64,000 bases of DNA from Streptomyces coacervatus (lineage in GTDB: Bacteria > Actinomycetota > Actinomycetes > Streptomycetales > Streptomycetaceae), in assembly GCF_029223485.1 (NCBI RefSeq), contig NZ_JARHTP010000001.1, forward strand, positions 558,001 through 622,000, in the 5' to 3' direction. The notes under the pieces were generated by a model, which saw only the letters and a program-made list of their open reading frames with translations, was not told the DNA's origin and ran no database searches. Positions 1 through 9,079 of this stretch are shown here, piece after piece. Made by a program: the position numbers and the translations under genes. Every line of letters starts with the position of its first letter. The stretch's first letter is position 1.

Positions 1-1016
1 ACGACCTCCTTCAGTTCGCCGGTCGGGGTCGGGTAGGCGATCGCCAGGTCGTCGACGGTGAGAAGTGCGGACGCGGCGTCCTCGGTGGCGGGCGGCGGCC
101 GGTACGTGGTGGCCGTGACGATCCGGGACGGCTGCGGACGCCCGCCCTCCAGGGCGTCCCGCAGGGCGTTCCCGAGGAGCACCAGCGAGGCGGTGATGAT
201 TCCGAGTGCGAGGCTGGGCCACAGGAACTGCAGCGGCTTCTCGTACAGGTTGGTGAACCCCTCGGAGATCATCGCGCCGAAGCTGGGCACCGTGTTCGAG
301 CCCACGCCCAGGAAGGCCAGGCCGGACTGGACGCCGATGGAGGAGCCCGCGAGGAACGCGGTGGCGATGATCACCGGCCCGCGTACCACGGCGAGGACAT
401 GGCGCCGCAGGATGCGCCGGTCGGGCAGCCCGGAGACCCGGGCGGCGTCCACGTACAGCTCGTTCTTCACGCCCAGGACGAGATTGCGTACGAGCCGGTA
501 GACGCCGGGGGAGAGGAGGACCCCGAAGATCAGCATGGTGGCCCTGTAGTCGCCCTTGGTCACCGGCATCAGCACGATGAGCAGCAGCAGCCCGGGAAAG
601 GTCATGATCAGGCTGAACAACCACTCGGTGGCTCCGCGTACCCGCCGCCCGAAGTACCCTCCGATCAGCCCGGACGTGATCCCGATCGCGAGGGCGATGC
701 TTGCGCCGATGAGCGCCGAGACCGTGCTCGTGTTGATGGAGTACAGGAGTCTGGCGTAGATGTCGCGGCCGCTCTTGTCCCCGCCGAGCAGATAGCCGTG
801 GTCGCCGAGGCCGGCGTCGACCGCGTCCAGGTTCGCCTGGTTGGGCCCGTGGTCGGTGAGGACGGGTGCGAGCAGTCCGAGCAGGACGATGACGATGAGC
901 AGGCTCGCGCTGACGACTGCCTGGGGGTCGGCGAGGAGACGCCGTAGGGCCGACCGACGGCGCGCCTGTGTACTCGGCGTTGTCAACTGGCCATCCTCGC
1001 CTTCGGATTGAGCCAT
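1..1016 (-). CDS. Fused ABC importer permease/ATPase, 3' end outside window
   Basis: This is the second membrane subunit of an oligopeptide/dipeptide-type (family 5) ABC importer. Read leftward from ATG at 1016 it begins MAQSEGEDGQ, followed by a hydrophobic DppC-type first membrane segment (SLLIVIVLLGLLAPVL). The frame stays open to the window edge. After the permease domain and a short Pro-rich linker it enters a typical ATPase start (LLTVDDLAIAYP, near residue 317). So the permease and nucleotide-binding domain are fused in one polypeptide, an arrangement known in some actinomycete importers. The start overlaps the end of the preceding permease gene by 34 bases, which implies translational coupling. 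Most of the ATPase, including its Walker motifs, lies outside the window. The substrate is unknown; the context suggests a glycoside or oligosaccharide. Confidence 0.82.
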   Translation of the reverse strand, partial: MAQSEGEDGQLTTPSTQARRRSALRRLLADPQAVVSASLLIVIVLLGLLAPVLTDHGPNQANLDAVDAGLGDHGYLLGGDKSGRDIYARLLYSINTSTVSALIGASIALAIGITSGLIGGYFGRRVRGATEWLFSLIMTFPGLLLLIVLMPVTKGDYRATMLIFGVLLSPGVYRLVRNLVLGVKNELYVDAARVSGLPDRRILRRHVLAVVRGPVIIATAFLAGSSIGVQSGLAFLGVGSNTVPSFGAMISEGFTNLYEKPLQFLWPSLALGIITASLVLLGNALRDALEGGRPQPSRIVTATTYRPPPATEDAASALLTVDDLAIAYPTPTGELKEV

Positions 1017-1927
1017 CCGTTGAGAAGATCGACGACGAGGTTGACGACCACGACGAGCAGAACGCCGAAGAGGCTGATGCCCATGATGATCGGCACGTCG
1101 CCCTGCAGGGAGGCGTTGAACGCGTACTGACCGAAGCCGGGCAGTGCGAAGATCTGCTCGATGATCAGAGCTCCGCCGAGCATCTGGATGAACTCCAGGG
1201 ACAGCACCGTCAGGGCCGGTCCCGCGGCGTTGCGCAGGGCGTGCCGCAGCACGATGGAGCGGGTGGGGATGCCCCGGGTGCGCAGGGTCCGGACGTAGTC
1301 CTTGCGCAGTTCGCCGATCATGGCGCCGCGGATCTGCGAGGTCAGGCTGGCGACACCGCCCATCATCAGGGCGGCCACCGGGATGGCGATGGAGCTCGCC
1401 CACCGCGTCGGGCTCTCGGTGAGGTCCGTGTAGCCGGTGGCCGGGAACAGGTGCAGCTTGACGGCGAGCACGTAGACCAGTGCGATGGCGACGAGCAGAC
1501 TGGGGACGAGGTAGCCGATCATCGCGGCGCCCTGCGCGAACCGATCGACACCGCCGCCGCGCGCGGCGGCGGCCACGCCGAGGGCGACGCTGATGACCGA
1601 GGTGGCGAGCAGCGCGACCACGACGATCGACAGAGTGACGCCGAGTCGGGCGGTGATCGCGGAGCGGACCGGTTCGCTGGTGAAGTACGAGGCGCCGAGG
1701 TCACCACGGACGGCATGGGAGAGCCAGTCGAGGTACTGGGTGAACAGGGGTCGGTTCAGCCCCATCAGGGCCTTCTGGGCGGCGATCTGTTTCGGGGTCG
1801 CGCCGCCGCCGAGGACGCTGCTCGCCACGTCGTCGAAGGACGTGCTGAGCAACAGGAAGGTGATCATGGTCACCAGGACCGCGAGCACGAGGCCCGCGGT
1901 CAGGCGACGCAGCACGTAGACCGTCAT
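983..1927 (-). CDS. ABC transporter permease, DppB family
   Basis: First membrane subunit of the family 5 importer. From the chosen ATG (1927) the protein is 314 residues and opens MTVYVLRRLTAGLVLAVLVT, the normal DppB N-terminus with a membrane segment at once. A longer frame upstream adds 14 hydrophilic residues that would overlap the binding-protein gene, so I reject that start. A large periplasmic loop follows (GLNRPLFTQYLDWLSHAVRGD), typical of DppB. The inner-membrane EAA-type loop is seen around RTRGIPTRSIVLRHALRNA, and several further membrane helices follow. It lies 10 bases after the binding-protein stop and overlaps the downstream permease/ATPase fusion, so the three genes form one operon. 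Confidence 0.88.
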   Translation of the reverse strand: MTVYVLRRLTAGLVLAVLVTMITFLLLSTSFDDVASSVLGGGATPKQIAAQKALMGLNRPLFTQYLDWLSHAVRGDLGASYFTSEPVRSAITARLGVTLSIVVVALLATSVISVALGVAAAARGGGVDRFAQGAAMIGYLVPSLLVAIALVYVLAVKLHLFPATGYTDLTESPTRWASSIAIPVAALMMGGVASLTSQIRGAMIGELRKDYVRTLRTRGIPTRSIVLRHALRNAAGPALTVLSLEFIQMLGGALIIEQIFALPGFGQYAFNASLQGDVPIIMGISLFGVLLVVVVNLVVDLLNGWLNPKARMAS

Positions 1928-1937
1928 GGGCGGCGGC

Positions 1938-3530
1938 TCACCCTCGGGACGGTGAGGAGCCGGCCACACCGAACTGCCGGATGGTGGACATCGTCGAGGA
2001 GCCGTCGCCGAGGTAGGTGATGCCCTTCTTGGTGGCCCAGTCGCTGCCGAGGTAGAAGACGGGCGCCAGCCACGCGTTCTGGACGCCGAACTCGTTGATC
2101 TCCCGGTAGATCCCTGCGGACTTCACCGGGTCGAGTTCCCGGGCGGCCTGGTCCAGCAGCCCGGACAGCTTCGGGTCGGTCGAACGGAACACGTTACGGA
2201 AGCCGCCGGCGCTGTAGAAGCTCTTGGTCATGACGGCGTCGGTGTTGAGACCCTCCACGAGCAGGAACATCGGGTACTTGCCCGACGCGACGGCGGAGGT
2301 GGTCTGCTGTGCGGGTACCGGCTCCCAGGTCACCTTGATGCCGATGTCGGCGAGTGCCTGGGTGAAGATCGGCTCGAAGGACTTGGTGAAGACGAGACTC
2401 GGCATGGTGACCGAGAAGCCCTTGGGGTAACCGGCCTCGGCGAGCAGCTTCTTGGCCCCGGCGACGTCGTAGGGGTACGTCTGGTTGAGCGCCTCGTCGT
2501 AGGCCTTCCCCTTCGGGTTGAACAACTGGTCGGTGGCCTTGCCCGAGCCGCGCAGCACCTGTGTGACCATCTTCTGCCGGTCGAAGGCCATGTTGACGGC
2601 CTTGCGGACGCGCAGGTCGCCCAGCGGCTTCAGCTTGGTGCCGGCGCGGTCGCCGAGCACAAGGAAGGCGCCCGCGGTCGCCTGCACGTGCGTGATCTGG
2701 AAACCGGCCGCCTTGAGCGCGGACAGCTGTGAGACGTCGGCGGTGCCGGCGTTGGTCTGGCCCGCCTTGAGGGCGTTGGCCGACGCGGTCGGGTCGGTGA
2801 TCACGCGGATCTTGACCGTCTTGAAGGGGTACGCCTTCTTGTTCCAGTAGTCGTCGCGCCGGTTGAGGACGTACACCGAGCCGTTGACGGTGGCCTTCGT
2901 GTCGAGGGTGTACGGGCCCGAGCCGACCGGGTTCAGGGCGGTGGACTTCTTCGCCATGGTCTTCGGGTCGCCTATCACTCCGGGCGCCGTCGACAGCAGG
3001 CTGAGCAGCGAGGAGTCGGGCTGCTTGAGCTGGATGACGACCGTCGAGGCGTCAGGAGCCCCGACGGAGGCCACGGAAGCCAGCGCCTGCTGGCTCTGCC
3101 CCGGTGTCGAGAGGGTGCGCTCCAGGGTGGCCCGCACGGCGTTCGCGTCCACCGGCTCACCCGAGCTGAACTTCATGCCCTGGCGGATCTTCAGAGTCAG
3201 CGTGCGGCCGTCCTTGGAGTACGACCAGCTCTGCGCCGCGCCGGGATGGAGCTCGCCCTTGTTGTCCTGGAGAAGGAGCGTGTCGAAGATCGAGTCCCAG
3301 ACGTAGGTCTGCTGGCCCTCGATGAGCTGGGCGGGGTCGAACGAGTTGGGCGTGCCGAGGATGGACAGCGCGAGGGTCGTGTCGGAGCCGGAACTCGACG
3401 TGGCGGCCGGGGTGCTGTCGCACGCCGCCGTGGCCGTCGCCAGCAGGGCTACGGTCACGGCGGCCGCCAGGGCCTGCGAGCGCTGCCGCGGCCGTGGCCT
3501 GGGCCGGGAATGCGAGAAGCGGATGCGCAT
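1938..3530 (-). CDS. ABC transporter substrate-binding lipoprotein, family 5 (SBP_bac_5)
   Basis: Extracellular solute-binding protein that delivers substrate to the permeases encoded just downstream. ATG at 3530 is preceded by a good ribosome site (GAAGGA) and starts a signal peptide rich in Arg and then Ala/Val/Leu, ending in a lipobox (ATAAC) with the lipid-modified Cys near residue 37. The mature protein has the family 5 layout: an early region resembling LSILGTPNSFDPAQLIEGQQ, a DNAVRATLERTLSTPGQ segment, DLRVRKAVNMAFDRQKMV in the middle, and a C-terminal partner domain. Length, 530 residues, is normal. The longer frame upstream lacks a signal peptide at its start and is rejected. Family 5 proteins bind peptides but also oligosaccharides and glycosides. 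Glycosidase neighbours and a promoter shared with the GH1 operon favour a sugar-containing ligand. Confidence 0.9.
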   Translation of the reverse strand: MRIRFSHSRPRPRPRQRSQALAAAVTVALLATATAACDSTPAATSSSGSDTTLALSILGTPNSFDPAQLIEGQQTYVWDSIFDTLLLQDNKGELHPGAAQSWSYSKDGRTLTLKIRQGMKFSSGEPVDANAVRATLERTLSTPGQSQQALASVASVGAPDASTVVIQLKQPDSSLLSLLSTAPGVIGDPKTMAKKSTALNPVGSGPYTLDTKATVNGSVYVLNRRDDYWNKKAYPFKTVKIRVITDPTASANALKAGQTNAGTADVSQLSALKAAGFQITHVQATAGAFLVLGDRAGTKLKPLGDLRVRKAVNMAFDRQKMVTQVLRGSGKATDQLFNPKGKAYDEALNQTYPYDVAGAKKLLAEAGYPKGFSVTMPSLVFTKSFEPIFTQALADIGIKVTWEPVPAQQTTSAVASGKYPMFLLVEGLNTDAVMTKSFYSAGGFRNVFRSTDPKLSGLLDQAARELDPVKSAGIYREINEFGVQNAWLAPVFYLGSDWATKKGITYLGDGSSTMSTIRQFGVAGSSPSRG

Positions 3531-3640
3531 GGGTGGATTCCTTCGTCCTGGAACCTGGTGAGCCGAGGCATCGGTGAGTGCGTCGGTGCGGTCATGCACG
3601 GCGGTCGCGGATCCGCCGGTGCGCCCTGCCAAGCGAACAG

Positions 3641-3728
3641 TTACCACGTGGTCGAATTTCAATCGGAAGGTAAGCCCCGGCGGGAGGTGCGGGAAGAGTG
3701 GCGGTCGCGTTCGTAATCAGAGCGTTAC
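3641..3728 (-). promoter_or_regulatory. Promoter/operator region of the ABC importer operon, copy 1
   Basis: The 331-base gap between the divergent binding-protein and TetR genes contains TTACCACGTGGTCG (3641-3654), an inverted repeat of two TTACCAY-type half sites. A second imperfect palindrome, GTAATCAGAGCGTTAC, lies at 3713-3728. The same two elements, 71 bases apart instead of 72, with matching intervening blocks (TTTC, GGAA-GTAA, GGGAAGA), occur at 17448-17534 upstream of the GH1 gene in the same orientation. I infer that the first site is bound by the adjacent TetR protein or its paralogue and that the second binds another factor. Binding is not shown by the sequence. Confidence 0.6.
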
Positions 3729-3861
3729 CTGGCGCGAAATCACCCTGCGCCGCCCCTTGCGCTCCTAGCGGCCACCGCTCAGACTCCGATCAGGTTTTGA
3801 AAATCTATGCCTTGGAAGGTTTTCGGATCGTGATCCGGGATCCGGGAAGGGGAAGTGCACA

Positions 3862-4479
3862 GTGACCCAGGTCAAGGCCCGCGGCCCGTACAACAAGACC
3901 CCGGCCAGGCGGGCGGAGATCGTCCGGGCGGCGCGCGAGAGCTTCGCGGAGCACGGGTTCACGAAGGCTTCGCTGCGGGGCATCGCCGAGCGGGCCGGCA
4001 TCACCCACGCCGGGCTGCTGCACCACTTCCGAGACAAGGACGACCTGCTCGCCGCCGTGCTCGCCGAACGCGACACGGAGGAGAGGCGGTACGCCGAGTC
4101 GAAGGTCCCGGACATGGACCACCTGACGCCGTACCTCGGCGGCATGCTGCGCCACCACCAGAGGGCCCCCGAGCTGATGCGCCTGTGGATCGAGCTCACG
4201 GCGGCCGCCTCTCGTCCGGAGCATCCGGCGCACGGCTACTTCGTGGAGCGTTACGCCTGGGGACGCGATCAGTTCGCACGGGGCATGCGGGGGAAGGCTG
4301 GCCGGGGAGAGCTGCACGAGGCGCTCGCGCCCGAACACGCGGCCATCCTGCTCCAAGCCGTGCTCAACGGCCTGCAGTTGCAGTGGCTGCTCGACGAGGA
4401 GCTCGACATCGTGGGCCCGGTCCGGGCCTTCATGAGGATGACCTTCCCGCAGGCCGCGCGACCGGAGGACGAAGAATGA
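3862..4479 (+). CDS. TetR-family transcriptional regulator
   Basis: DNA-binding regulator of 205 residues, starting at GTG with a strong ribosome site (GGAAGGGGAAG) a few bases upstream. The N-terminal helix-turn-helix runs over about residues 15-60 (EIVRAARESFAEHGFTKASL, then IAERAGITHAGLLHHF). The C-terminal half is an all-helical ligand and dimerisation domain. It is a close paralogue of the TetR encoded at 18942-19556: most of the first 70 residues match, including KARGPY and GITHAGLLHHFR. It is divergent from the ABC importer operon and overlaps the next gene by ATGA, so it is probably co-transcribed with the isomerase and rhamnosidase. A likely role is repressor of both divergent operons, responding to a sugar or aglycone. 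The ligand is unknown. Confidence 0.9.
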   Translation: MTQVKARGPYNKTPARRAEIVRAARESFAEHGFTKASLRGIAERAGITHAGLLHHFRDKDDLLAAVLAERDTEERRYAESKVPDMDHLTPYLGGMLRHHQRAPELMRLWIELTAAASRPEHPAHGYFVERYAWGRDQFARGMRGKAGRGELHEALAPEHAAILLQAVLNGLQLQWLLDEELDIVGPVRAFMRMTFPQAARPEDEE

Positions 4480-5273
4480 GACCGGGCACCCTCGCCGTCC
4501 AGCTGTACAGCGTGATCGACGCTCTGCAGGCCGACCGTCCCGGCACGCTCGCCCGCCTTGCCGCGCTGGGCTTCCGCCACGTCGAACCGTTCGCGCTCGG
4601 GTTGTGGAACACGCCTCCCGACGAACTGGCCGCCTCCGCACGGGCGTTGCGTGCGGACCTGGACGAGGCCGGCCTCGGTGTCAGCTCCGTGCACATCGCC
4701 GTCTCGGCCGACAGCCAGGCGTCCGCGATCGAGACCTGCCGCATCCTCGGCACGGACACCGCCTTCGTGCCGATTCCGTGGCTCGTCGACGGCTTCACCG
4801 AAAGATCCCTGGAGACCCGCGACGGGATACGTGCCTTCGCCGGCCGTCTCAACGAGGCGGCAAAGGAGCTGGCCGGTGCGGGGATCCGGCTCGGCTACCA
4901 CAACCACCACTTCGAGTGGGCCCGGTTGCCGGGCGGCGCCCATGCCTTCGACGTGCTGTGGGATCTCCTCGACCCCGAGATCCTCGCCGAGGTCGACGTC
5001 TACTGGGCCGCCGTCGCCGGCCAGGACCCGGCCGATGTCCTGAAAGGTCTCGGAGAACGCGCCGTGACCGTCCACCTCAAGGACGGGCCGGGCGAACGGG
5101 ACACACCGCAGACTCCCATCGGCACCGGGGACATCGACATCCCGGCCGCGTTGCGCGCGGGAAGCCATCTGCGCTGGCACATCACGGAGATCGACCAGAC
5201 CGAAGCCGACCGCTTCGAACTGCTCGCGGCCAACCGGCAAGCCCTGCTGGCTGGCGGCCTGACCGTCTCCTGA
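4476..5273 (+). CDS. TIM-barrel sugar isomerase/epimerase family protein
   Basis: A 265-residue member of the xylose isomerase-like TIM-barrel superfamily (AP endonuclease 2 / IolE / sugar phosphate isomerase type). It starts MRPGTLAVQLYSVID, the first beta strand. It contains the family signatures YHNHHFEW around residue 145, EVDVYWAAVAG around 175, AVTVHLKDG around 200 and WHITEIDQ near the end. The acidic and His residues in these motifs usually bind a divalent metal. The ATG overlaps the TetR stop (ATGA), which settles the start and implies coupling. Members interconvert keto and aldo sugars, or act as eliminases on 3-keto-glycosides. I cannot tell which applies, but its place between a regulator and a rhamnosidase supports action on a released sugar or an oxidised glycoside. 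Confidence 0.82.
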   Translation: MRPGTLAVQLYSVIDALQADRPGTLARLAALGFRHVEPFALGLWNTPPDELAASARALRADLDEAGLGVSSVHIAVSADSQASAIETCRILGTDTAFVPIPWLVDGFTERSLETRDGIRAFAGRLNEAAKELAGAGIRLGYHNHHFEWARLPGGAHAFDVLWDLLDPEILAEVDVYWAAVAGQDPADVLKGLGERAVTVHLKDGPGERDTPQTPIGTGDIDIPAALRAGSHLRWHITEIDQTEADRFELLAANRQALLAGGLTVS

Positions 5274-5359
5274 CACACCCTCAGCCGTGGTGGCCCCGGG
5301 TGAGGGACGTGAGCCGGAGACGACGTGACCGCACAGTGCAGGAACGGAGAAACGATCAC

Positions 5360-8059
5360 ATGGCAGCGCCCACTCCACGCGACCTCACCGTCGAGCGGCT
5401 CAGCGAGCCGGATGCCGTCTGGACGCCGAGTCCGGCATTCGGCTGGCGTGTCGAGAGCACCGCCGACCGCCAGACGGCCTGCGAGCTGGAGGTCCGCGAC
5501 GCCGCCACCGACGCGTTGGTCGCCGCCACCGGAAAACTGTCGTCCAGCGTCTCGCACGCGGTCGTGATCCCCGGCGTGACCCTCACCTCCCGAGGCCGCT
5601 ACACATGGCGCGTCCGGATCTGGACCGGTGAGGAAGAGCCCGGTGAATGGGCCGTGTCCCGGTTCGCCACGACGATTCTCGAGCCGGCCGACTGGGTCGC
5701 GGACTGGATCGAGCCCGAGCAGAAGCCGGTCACCCGCGAAGCGCCCGTCGACCTCAGTGACACGGCGGCGCTGTCGCCGACCCCACGGACGCCCGTCGAG
5801 GACCGTCTGCACCCGAGCCCCCTGGTACGCCAGGTCTTCACCCTCGGCCGTCGCCCCGAGCACGCTCGCCTGTACATCACGGCCCACGGTGTGTACGAGG
5901 TCACGGTCAACGGACAGCAGATCACCCAGGACGTACTGGCCCCGGGATACGACGAGCATCCGCACCGACTCTCGTATCACAGCCATGACGCCGCTCCTTT
6001 CCTGCGTGTCGGGGAGAACGTGGTCGGCGTCCGCCTCGCCGACGGATGGTGGGCCGGTCGGATCAGCTTCACCGGCGGCAGCGCGAACTACGGCGACCGG
6101 CTCGGCGTCCTGTGGCAGCTCGACGCAGACGGGGAGGTCGTCGCGGCCTCGGGCCCCTCCGCCCGCTCGTCGTTCGGCGAGATCCGATACTCCGACATCT
6201 TCGTCGGCGAGAAGGTCGACGCCCGGCTCGCCGTCCCCGGCTGGGACGAGCCCGGTTTCGAGGACGCCGACTGGACGCCGGTACGGCTCGCGGACGCGCG
6301 ACGCACCGGGCTCGTGCCGTTCATCGGCGAACCCGTCCGCCGAGTCGCCGAGATCCGTAACCCCCGCATCCTCACCACCCCGAAGGGAGAGCTCGTCGTC
6401 GATCTCGGGCAGAACATCGCGGGACGCCTCCGGCTGACGGCGAGCGGCGCGTCCGGGACGACCATCGTGCTCGAACACACGGAGTCCCTGGACCGGAACG
6501 GCGACTACCAGCAGAACATCATGGGCGCGAACAAGGACCAGACCGACGTGTGGATCCTCTCCGGAACCGGGAGGGAGACATTCGAACCGCGCTTCTCCTT
6601 CCACGGGTTCCGGTTCGTGCGTATCACGGGCCATTCCGGCCCGCTCGCTCCCGAGGACGTCGTCGGCGTCGTCATTTCCTCCGACCTCGAACAGACCGGC
6701 AGCTTCTCGACCGACGACGCGAGGATCAACCGCCTGCACGAGAACGTGGTCTGGAGCCAGCGCTCGAACTTCCTCTCCATCCCCACCGACTGCCCCCAGC
6801 GCGAACGCGCCGGATGGACCGGCGACATCCAGGTGTTCGCCCGAGCGGCCACCAACAACGCCCGGGTCGACCTGTTCCTGGAACGCTGGCTCGCGAACGT
6901 ACGCGCGGCGCAGTCGCCGGAGGGGGTGGTCCCCATGATCGTCCCGTTCACCCCCTCGTTCGCCGAGAGCATGGGCGGTCTCGGCCAGACCTCCGCCGGC
7001 TGGGGTGACGTGATCACCGTCCTTCCGCTCGCTCTCTACGAGCGATACGGCGATATGCGGGTCCTCACCGAGAACTACGAGGCCATGCGCCGCTGGGTCC
7101 ACTGGGTCCGCGAGCGCGCCGAGGGCGACATCCCGGAACGGTATCGAGACCTTCCCGGGGACGACCCCGTGCGGCAGCGGCAGTCCCTGCTGTGGAATAC
7201 CGGCTTCCACTTCGGTGACTGGCTGGTCCCCAGCACGGTCACCGACGACCCCGCCTCCCTGTTCGCCGCGGCGCAGTCGACCGGAGCCCTGTTCGGCTCG
7301 GCCTTCTACTTCCACTCCGTCTCGAACCTCACACGGGTGGCGGAGATACTCGGCGACGGTGCCGTCGCCGCGGAGACGAGCGATCTCGCCGCCCGGATAC
7401 GCGAGGCCTTCATCGCCGAATTCACGGCGCCGGACGGCCGTATGTCCGTGCCTCTGCAAGGCGCCTACGTGATCGCCCTGGCCTTCGGACTCGTGCCCGA
7501 CGACGCCCGGGAGGCCGCCGGGCGCCATCTGGTGCGGCTGATCCACGAGGCCGGGGACCATCTCGACACCGGTTTCCTCTCCGGGCCGTTCCTCCTCGAC
7601 GTCCTGGCGGATCTCGGTGAGACGGAGCTGGCGTACACACTGCTCTTCCAGGACAGCGCCCCCTCCTGGCTGTACGAGGTGGACATGGGCGCGACCACGA
7701 TCTGGGAGTCCTGGACCGGGGTCGCCCCGGACGGACAGCCACGCGAACTCTCGCTCAACCACTACGCCTTCGGGGCGGTCGACGACTTCCTGTTCCGCCG
7801 GGTCGCGGGTATCCGCCCCGCCGCGCCCGGTTACTCGACCATCGAGTTCGCGCCCGACCTCTCCGCACCGTTCGGCTCGGTGTCGGCACGGATCGGCACG
7901 CCCTTCGGAGCGGCGAGCGCGCGCTGGACCAGGGCCTTGGCGGACGTCGAGGTCGAGGTCGTCGTACCCGGAAACGCACAAGGCGTCCTCCGCCTGCCCG
8001 GCCGGGAGGACCTGCGGCTCCCACCCGGCCGGCACACGTTCACCACCCGCTCGTCGTGA
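5360..8059 (+). CDS. Alpha-L-rhamnosidase, GH78 (copy 1)
   Basis: Glycoside hydrolase of 899 residues predicted to release terminal alpha-L-rhamnose. ATG at 5360 follows GGAACGGAG at good spacing; the frame is open further upstream but reads through the isomerase gene, so I reject longer starts. The N-terminal part holds beta-sandwich modules (FGWRVESTADRQTACELEV, then LYITAHGVYEVTVNGQ). The catalytic (alpha/alpha)6 barrel follows, with the GH78 landmark DCPQRERAGWTGD near residues 475-490 containing conserved acidic residues, and GATTIWESWTG near residue 780. A C-terminal beta domain follows. There is no signal peptide, so the enzyme is probably intracellular and acts on imported glycosides. 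It lies between the isomerase and esterase genes in one orientation. Confidence 0.93.
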   Translation: MAAPTPRDLTVERLSEPDAVWTPSPAFGWRVESTADRQTACELEVRDAATDALVAATGKLSSSVSHAVVIPGVTLTSRGRYTWRVRIWTGEEEPGEWAVSRFATTILEPADWVADWIEPEQKPVTREAPVDLSDTAALSPTPRTPVEDRLHPSPLVRQVFTLGRRPEHARLYITAHGVYEVTVNGQQITQDVLAPGYDEHPHRLSYHSHDAAPFLRVGENVVGVRLADGWWAGRISFTGGSANYGDRLGVLWQLDADGEVVAASGPSARSSFGEIRYSDIFVGEKVDARLAVPGWDEPGFEDADWTPVRLADARRTGLVPFIGEPVRRVAEIRNPRILTTPKGELVVDLGQNIAGRLRLTASGASGTTIVLEHTESLDRNGDYQQNIMGANKDQTDVWILSGTGRETFEPRFSFHGFRFVRITGHSGPLAPEDVVGVVISSDLEQTGSFSTDDARINRLHENVVWSQRSNFLSIPTDCPQRERAGWTGDIQVFARAATNNARVDLFLERWLANVRAAQSPEGVVPMIVPFTPSFAESMGGLGQTSAGWGDVITVLPLALYERYGDMRVLTENYEAMRRWVHWVRERAEGDIPERYRDLPGDDPVRQRQSLLWNTGFHFGDWLVPSTVTDDPASLFAAAQSTGALFGSAFYFHSVSNLTRVAEILGDGAVAAETSDLAARIREAFIAEFTAPDGRMSVPLQGAYVIALAFGLVPDDAREAAGRHLVRLIHEAGDHLDTGFLSGPFLLDVLADLGETELAYTLLFQDSAPSWLYEVDMGATTIWESWTGVAPDGQPRELSLNHYAFGAVDDFLFRRVAGIRPAAPGYSTIEFAPDLSAPFGSVSARIGTPFGAASARWTRALADVEVEVVVPGNAQGVLRLPGREDLRLPPGRHTFTTRSS

Positions 8060-8070
8060 CTGGAGAGAGC

Positions 8071-9030
8071 ATGTCCCGCTCCGTTCCCACCACCTTCCAA
8101 GAGGCGCTCGCAGGCGTGGACCCCGGCTTCATGGCGCCGGTGCTCGACATTCCCGACGCCCATGTCACGCGCGGCGTCGTCCTCCAGATGGCACGGGACA
8201 TCAACAGCGCGAAGACCGAGGTCTGTGCCGGAGTGCGCGCCGACCGGCGGGCGGTGCCGGAGCACCCCCATCTCACCCTGATGGTTCACGAGCCCGACGG
8301 CCGGGAGCGGCCCAGCGGGGCGCTGCTGTGGCTGTTCGGCGGCGGGCTCGTCACCGGATCCGCCGAGCACTTCAACGACGTCGCGTCCGCCTTCGCCGCC
8401 GAGTTGGGCGCGCTCGTCGTCGTACCGGACTACCGGCTCGCACCCGAGCACCCCTGTCCCGCCGCCCTCGACGACTGTTACGCGGCCCTCGAGTGGCTGC
8501 TCACCCACACCGAGGAGCTCGGAATCGACCCCCGCCGGGTCGTCGTAGGGGGCGAGAGCGCGGGCGGCGGACTCGCCGCGGCGGTCGCCCAGCGGGCTCA
8601 CGACAGCGGCATCGGTCTGCGCCTCCAGGTGCTGATCGCACCCATGCTGGACGACCGGACCGTCGTCCGCGCGGAGACGGAAGGCCGCGTGAGCGTCGCC
8701 TGGACGGTGCCCTCGAACAGGTTCGCGTGGACCAGCTATCTGGGACACGCTCCGGGCGAACAGGAGGAGCGCCCTTACGCCGCGCCGGCCCGGCGCACGG
8801 ACCTCGGCGGACTCGCTCCCGCGTGGATCAGTGTCGGAGAGATCGACCTGTTCCATCAGGAGAGCGTCGACTACGCGCGACGCCTCGGCGAAGCCGGTGT
8901 GGAATGCGAGCTGACGACGATCCCCGGCGCCCATCACGCGTTCGAGCTGGTCGCGCCCGAGCATCCCGTCGTCCGGGAATTGCGGCAGGCCAGGGTGGCG
9001 GCGATGCGAGAGGCTCTGCGGGACGCCTGA
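8071..9030 (+). CDS. Alpha/beta hydrolase, HSL-type esterase
   Basis: A 319-residue carboxylic-ester hydrolase of the hormone-sensitive-lipase type. The start ATG at 8071 follows GGAGAG; an in-frame codon 15 bases upstream lies closer to the rhamnosidase stop and is less favoured. The oxyanion motif is LFGGGLVTGS, with Phe replacing the usual first His of HGGG. The nucleophile elbow is GESAGG (Ser163). Candidate acid and base are Asp259 (GEIDLF) and His289 (AHHAFE). No export signal is visible. It is 11 bases downstream of the rhamnosidase gene, so it probably removes acyl groups (acetyl, malonyl or cinnamoyl decorations) from the same glycosides. The change in the oxyanion motif could alter activity. 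The gene converges on the second rhamnosidase gene 49 bases away. Confidence 0.85.
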   Translation: MSRSVPTTFQEALAGVDPGFMAPVLDIPDAHVTRGVVLQMARDINSAKTEVCAGVRADRRAVPEHPHLTLMVHEPDGRERPSGALLWLFGGGLVTGSAEHFNDVASAFAAELGALVVVPDYRLAPEHPCPAALDDCYAALEWLLTHTEELGIDPRRVVVGGESAGGGLAAAVAQRAHDSGIGLRLQVLIAPMLDDRTVVRAETEGRVSVAWTVPSNRFAWTSYLGHAPGEQEERPYAAPARRTDLGGLAPAWISVGEIDLFHQESVDYARRLGEAGVECELTTIPGAHHAFELVAPEHPVVRELRQARVAAMREALRDA

Positions 9031-9079
9031 TGGCACGCCCTCCGGGGCCGCCGTCCTCGGGGAATGCCCGCCGGTCGGC

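Noticed and set aside
5000..8035. A roughly 1000-codon open frame opposite the first rhamnosidase gene
   Set aside because: It is the antisense shadow of a clear GH78 gene. Its product is Gly/Arg/Val-rich with no motifs, as expected from GC-biased third positions.
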